Assembly (NCBI GenBank): GCA_013334845.1
Contig: JAAXWV010000006.1
Location: forward strand, 4,062 to 11,598
Source: Candidatus Roizmanbacteria bacterium
GTDB lineage: Bacteria > Patescibacteriota > Microgenomatia > UBA1406 > GWC2-37-13
Direction: 5' to 3'
Length of the DNA: 7,537 bases
This document shows positions 6,303 to 7,537 of the stretch, piece after piece; position 1 is the stretch's first letter; every line of letters starts with the position of its first letter. The notes beneath the pieces are model-generated. The model did not search any database and had not been told where the DNA came from. It saw nothing but the letters and a program-made list of their open reading frames with translations. The position numbers and the translations under genes were made by a program.

Positions 6303-6351
6303 AGCGATAGCAGGATTTTGATATAGATTTGAAAATTGAGAATTTGTGTTT

Positions 6352-6425
6352 CGGGGCGTAGTTCAGATGGCTAGAACGTTGGGCTGGGGGTCCAAAGGTC
6401 GCGAGTTCAAGTCTCGCCGCCCCGA
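6352..6425 (+). tRNA. tRNA-Pro, anticodon GGG, no encoded CCA
   Basis: A complete 74-nt cloverleaf folds. The acceptor arm is CGGGGCG with CGCCCCG (7 of 7 pairs), the D arm GTTC/GAAC, the anticodon arm TTGGG/TCCAA with loop CTGGGGG (anticodon at 6386-6388), and the T arm GCGAG/CTCGC with loop TTCAAGT. A C1-G72 first pair and G37 are typical of bacterial proline tRNA and agree with the GGG anticodon. The discriminator A is followed by CTT, so CCA must be added by the nucleotidyltransferase, unlike tRNA-Ala in this window. It reads CCC and CCU. Confidence 0.97.
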
Positions 6426-6458
6426 CTTCGTCCGCCGAAGTTTCATACGGAGGCGGAC
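6426..6458 (+). other. Alternative hairpins immediately after tRNA-Pro
   Basis: Two stems compete. CTTCG (6426-6430) pairs with CGAAG (6436-6440), followed by TTT; or GTCCGCC (6430-6436) pairs with GGCGGAC (6452-6458) over a 15-nt loop. Neither has a long T-run, so a standard terminator is doubtful. They may help trailer processing or be part of a dispersed repeat. Confidence 0.4.
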
Positions 6459-6510
6459 ATGGTTAATGTAATAGCTTCTTTATAGTAGGTCTCATCACGG
6501 TGGGGACTTC

Positions 6511-6578
6511 GTCGGGGTAAAGCCCGACCATATCAGGAATATTTGGGATATAACGAACGGGAAGATGTGACGGGCTTT
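6511..6578. other. Overlapping inverted repeats between tRNA-Pro and the dCMP deaminase 3' end
   Basis: GTCGGG (6511-6516) pairs with CCCGAC (6523-6528) over 6 nt. AAAGCCCG (6519-6526) can instead pair with CGGGCTTT (6571-6578) over 44 nt. The two are mutually exclusive because they share 6523-6526. The second arm lies 1 nt past the deaminase stop codon. This could be a bidirectional 3'-end structure for converging transcripts. No T-run is seen. Confidence 0.35.
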
Positions 6579-6579
6579 C

Positions 6580-7047
6580 TTATATAATAATAAGCTCCAC
6601 TCCTGCTTCTTTAAGAAGCTTCAATCCTAAATCATCCTTCTCTGCATCACGAGCATAGATGGTCTTTATCCCCGCATTAATAATGAGCTTAGCACACTGA
6701 CGGCACGGCATGCCGGTAATATACATAATCGCATCGCGAGTGGCGACTCCGTGATAGGCCGATTGGATAAGGGCGTTTTGCTCTGCATGGACACAGATGC
6801 AGGCGTTTTTGTCCTCTCCTTCCTGGAGTTTTTCCTCATGTCGTTTTATGCATCGTTCACAACCGCCTTCAAAGCAGTTCCTTATCCCAGCCGGTGTGCC
6901 GTTATAGCCAGTGGCGATAATATGTTTGCCTTTCACAATGATAGCTCCCACCTGGCGGCGAATACAGTTGGAGCGATTTTTGGTATCCTCTGCAATTTGC
7001 ATAAAGTACTCCTCCCAGGTCGGCCGATGTAAGAAATGTGTTGTCAT
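6580..7047 (-). CDS. Deoxycytidylate (dCMP) deaminase, ComEB-type
   Basis: The protein has 155 residues, typical of the family. It is cytosolic, with no signal. The zinc site is complete: HAE at 87-89 (H87 ligand, E89 proton shuttle) and PCRQC at 114-118 (C115 and C118 ligands). CIRRQVGAIIV at 28-38 and ATGYNGTPAG at 45-54 are family core motifs. Extra cysteines (C58, C63, C66, C83, C85) fit the second, structural metal site and insertion of dCMP rather than cytidine deaminases. The enzyme turns dCMP into dUMP, the precursor of dTMP through thymidylate synthase; no thymidylate synthase is in the window. The start at 7047 fits the family N-terminus (RPTWEEYFMQIA begins at residue 8). A TACAAT ends 8 nt before it, and no Shine-Dalgarno is seen. 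It diverges from the secreted-protein gene across 48 nt. Confidence 0.95.
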   Translation of the reverse strand: MTTHFLHRPTWEEYFMQIAEDTKNRSNCIRRQVGAIIVKGKHIIATGYNGTPAGIRNCFEGGCERCIKRHEEKLQEGEDKNACICVHAEQNALIQSAYHGVATRDAIMYITGMPCRQCAKLIINAGIKTIYARDAEKDDLGLKLLKEAGVELIII

Positions 7048-7055
7048 ATGGCACT

Positions 7056-7061
7056 ATTGTA
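7056..7061 (-). promoter_or_regulatory. -10 hexamer TACAAT of the dCMP deaminase gene
   Basis: TACAAT on the minus strand ends 8 nt before the ATG at 7047, predicting a leader of about 0-2 nt. It lies 22 nt from the divergent -10 of the secreted-protein gene, so the two promoters share one short control region. Confidence 0.45.
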
Positions 7062-7083
7062 CCTCTTTTTCAACACAATTTGG

Positions 7084-7089
7084 TACTAT
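7084..7089 (+). promoter_or_regulatory. Extended -10 TGGTACTAT of the secreted-protein gene
   Basis: TACTAT with TG one base before it ends 6 nt before the ATG at 7096, so transcription should begin at the start codon. No -35 at the normal distance and no Shine-Dalgarno are visible. An overlapping TATATA (7087-7092) is too close to the ATG. Confidence 0.45.
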
Positions 7090-7095
7090 ATAACC

Positions 7096-7537
7096 ATGAA
7101 ATTGCGCATCGTAATTGGTTTGGTCCTCATGCTGCTTTGTGTGGGGAGTGTAAGGCCTGTATCTGCAGGAGAAAATAATAAATTTGGCATTCATCTGGCC
7201 CAGCCTCACATTGAAGATCTGGAGCGGGCACGCAACCTTGTGAACAGTAATGGAGGAGATTGGGGGTATGTCACTCTGGTAATTCAAGCGAATGATCGTG
7301 ACCAAGGGAAATGGCAGGGGATATTTGACAAGCTACGAGAATTGAAACTTATCCCCATTATTCGAATTGCAACCGCACCGGACGGTGCTGTGTGGAGACG
7401 GGCTCAAGAGAGCGAAGCTGAAGACTGGGTTCAGATGGTTCGTGATCCGCTTCTGGGGGAAGGATGGGACGTTCCCGTCTCCGCTGATCCTCGGGAAGCT
7501 GATCCGCGAGAAGCTGTTCGAGATCTGGCCGAAGTCG
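7096..7537 (+). CDS. Secreted protein, possibly a TIM-barrel glycoside-hydrolase-like domain; 3' end outside window
   Basis: The frame is open from ATG at 7096 to the window edge (147 residues, C-terminus missing). Residues 1-24 form a classic signal peptide: basic MKLR, hydrophobic core IVIGLVLMLLCVG, and a likely cleavage after VSA-24. The mature start, KFGIHLAQPHIEDLERARNL (29-48), followed by GDWGYVTLVIQ (54-64) and a LRELKLIPIIRIAT strand (80-93), has the alternating helix-strand order of the first strands of a TIM barrel, as in glycoside-hydrolase-like proteins. I see no catalytic acid pair in the visible part, so this family call is tentative. Residues 129-140 contain a tandem ADPRE-ADPRE from a 15-nt DNA duplication. 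The gene diverges from the dCMP deaminase. Export to the cell surface is well supported, function is not. Confidence 0.75.
   Translation, partial: MKLRIVIGLVLMLLCVGSVRPVSAGENNKFGIHLAQPHIEDLERARNLVNSNGGDWGYVTLVIQANDRDQGKWQGIFDKLRELKLIPIIRIATAPDGAVWRRAQESEAEDWVQMVRDPLLGEGWDVPVSADPREADPREAVRDLAEV
7483..7512 (+). repeat. Two-copy 15-nt in-frame tandem repeat
   Basis: Two adjacent 15-nt units (7483-7497 and 7498-7512) differ at only two bases and encode ADPRE twice in the secreted protein. The differences fall at third codon positions, so the peptide is kept exactly. A third, degraded unit may begin at 7513. Confidence 0.7.

Larger units (their letters stand above)
6082..6351. other. Non-coding gap between the PIG-L-type gene and tRNA-Pro
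   Basis: This gap of 270 nt has no credible reading frame on either strand. It holds the -10 of the minus-strand PIG-L-type gene at its left edge, a plus-strand promoter candidate, two REP/dRS3-like palindromes, and an AT-rich stretch of about 50 nt before the tRNA. Confidence 0.7.

Noticed and set aside
6082..6579. CRISPR array or integrated element at tRNA-Pro
   Set aside because: The palindromes are only two and not regularly spaced, and no integrase or duplicated tRNA 3' end is present in the window.
6751..7093. Two plus-strand open frames opposite the dCMP deaminase
   Set aside because: Both are antisense shadows of a complete, motif-rich deaminase gene and have no recognisable features.
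7054..7305. Minus-strand open frame of 83 codons
   Set aside because: It is antisense to the signal peptide and first domain of the secreted protein and lacks any family signature.

Overview
The window looks like a piece of a small-genome bacterium of the Candidate Phyla Radiation (Patescibacteria), perhaps the Microgenomates side. This is inferred from gene content and style: short intergenic gaps, solitary tRNA genes between protein genes, an orphan membrane-anchored VirB4/TraG-type ATPase, GT-C membrane sugar transferases, and few Shine-Dalgarno sites. UGA reads as stop here (it ends the PIG-L-type gene), which argues against the UGA=Gly groups Gracilibacteria and Absconditabacteria. No marker gene fixes the lineage.

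Layout. Positions 1-739 (minus) hold the N-terminal 246 residues of a ferredoxin-NADP-reductase-type flavoprotein, cut by the window edge. Just upstream on the same strand is a 784-residue membrane-anchored P-loop ATPase of the VirB4/TraG/HerA class (782-3136). Divergent from it is a 145-residue single-pass membrane protein with a TPR-like C-terminus (3224-3661). This gene converges on tRNA-Ala(GGC) (3670-3746, minus), which is followed upstream by a PIG-V/Gpi18-like GT-C mannosyltransferase candidate (3830-4993, minus), a GlsB/YeaQ/YmgE-type small membrane protein (5057-5311, minus) and a PIG-L/LmbE-type zinc deacetylase (5428-6081, minus).

Positions 6082-6579 form an RNA-and-repeat island: a plus-strand promoter candidate, two REP/dRS3-like palindromes, tRNA-Pro(GGG), and several hairpins. 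The right end carries a dCMP deaminase (6580-7047, minus). A divergent secreted protein (7096 onward, plus) is truncated by the window edge.

How the parts relate. No single pathway unites the window. Two themes stand out. First, homologues of two eukaryotic GPI-anchor enzymes (PIG-V and PIG-L) lie on the same strand within 2.3 kb and could both act on envelope glycoconjugates. Second, most protein genes have a -10-like hexamer only 6-11 nt before the start codon and no Shine-Dalgarno sequence, which predicts leaderless or near-leaderless mRNAs. The YeaQ-like gene is the exception, with an almost perfect Shine-Dalgarno. I found no CRISPR array, insertion sequence or clear new multi-gene defence or biosynthetic system.
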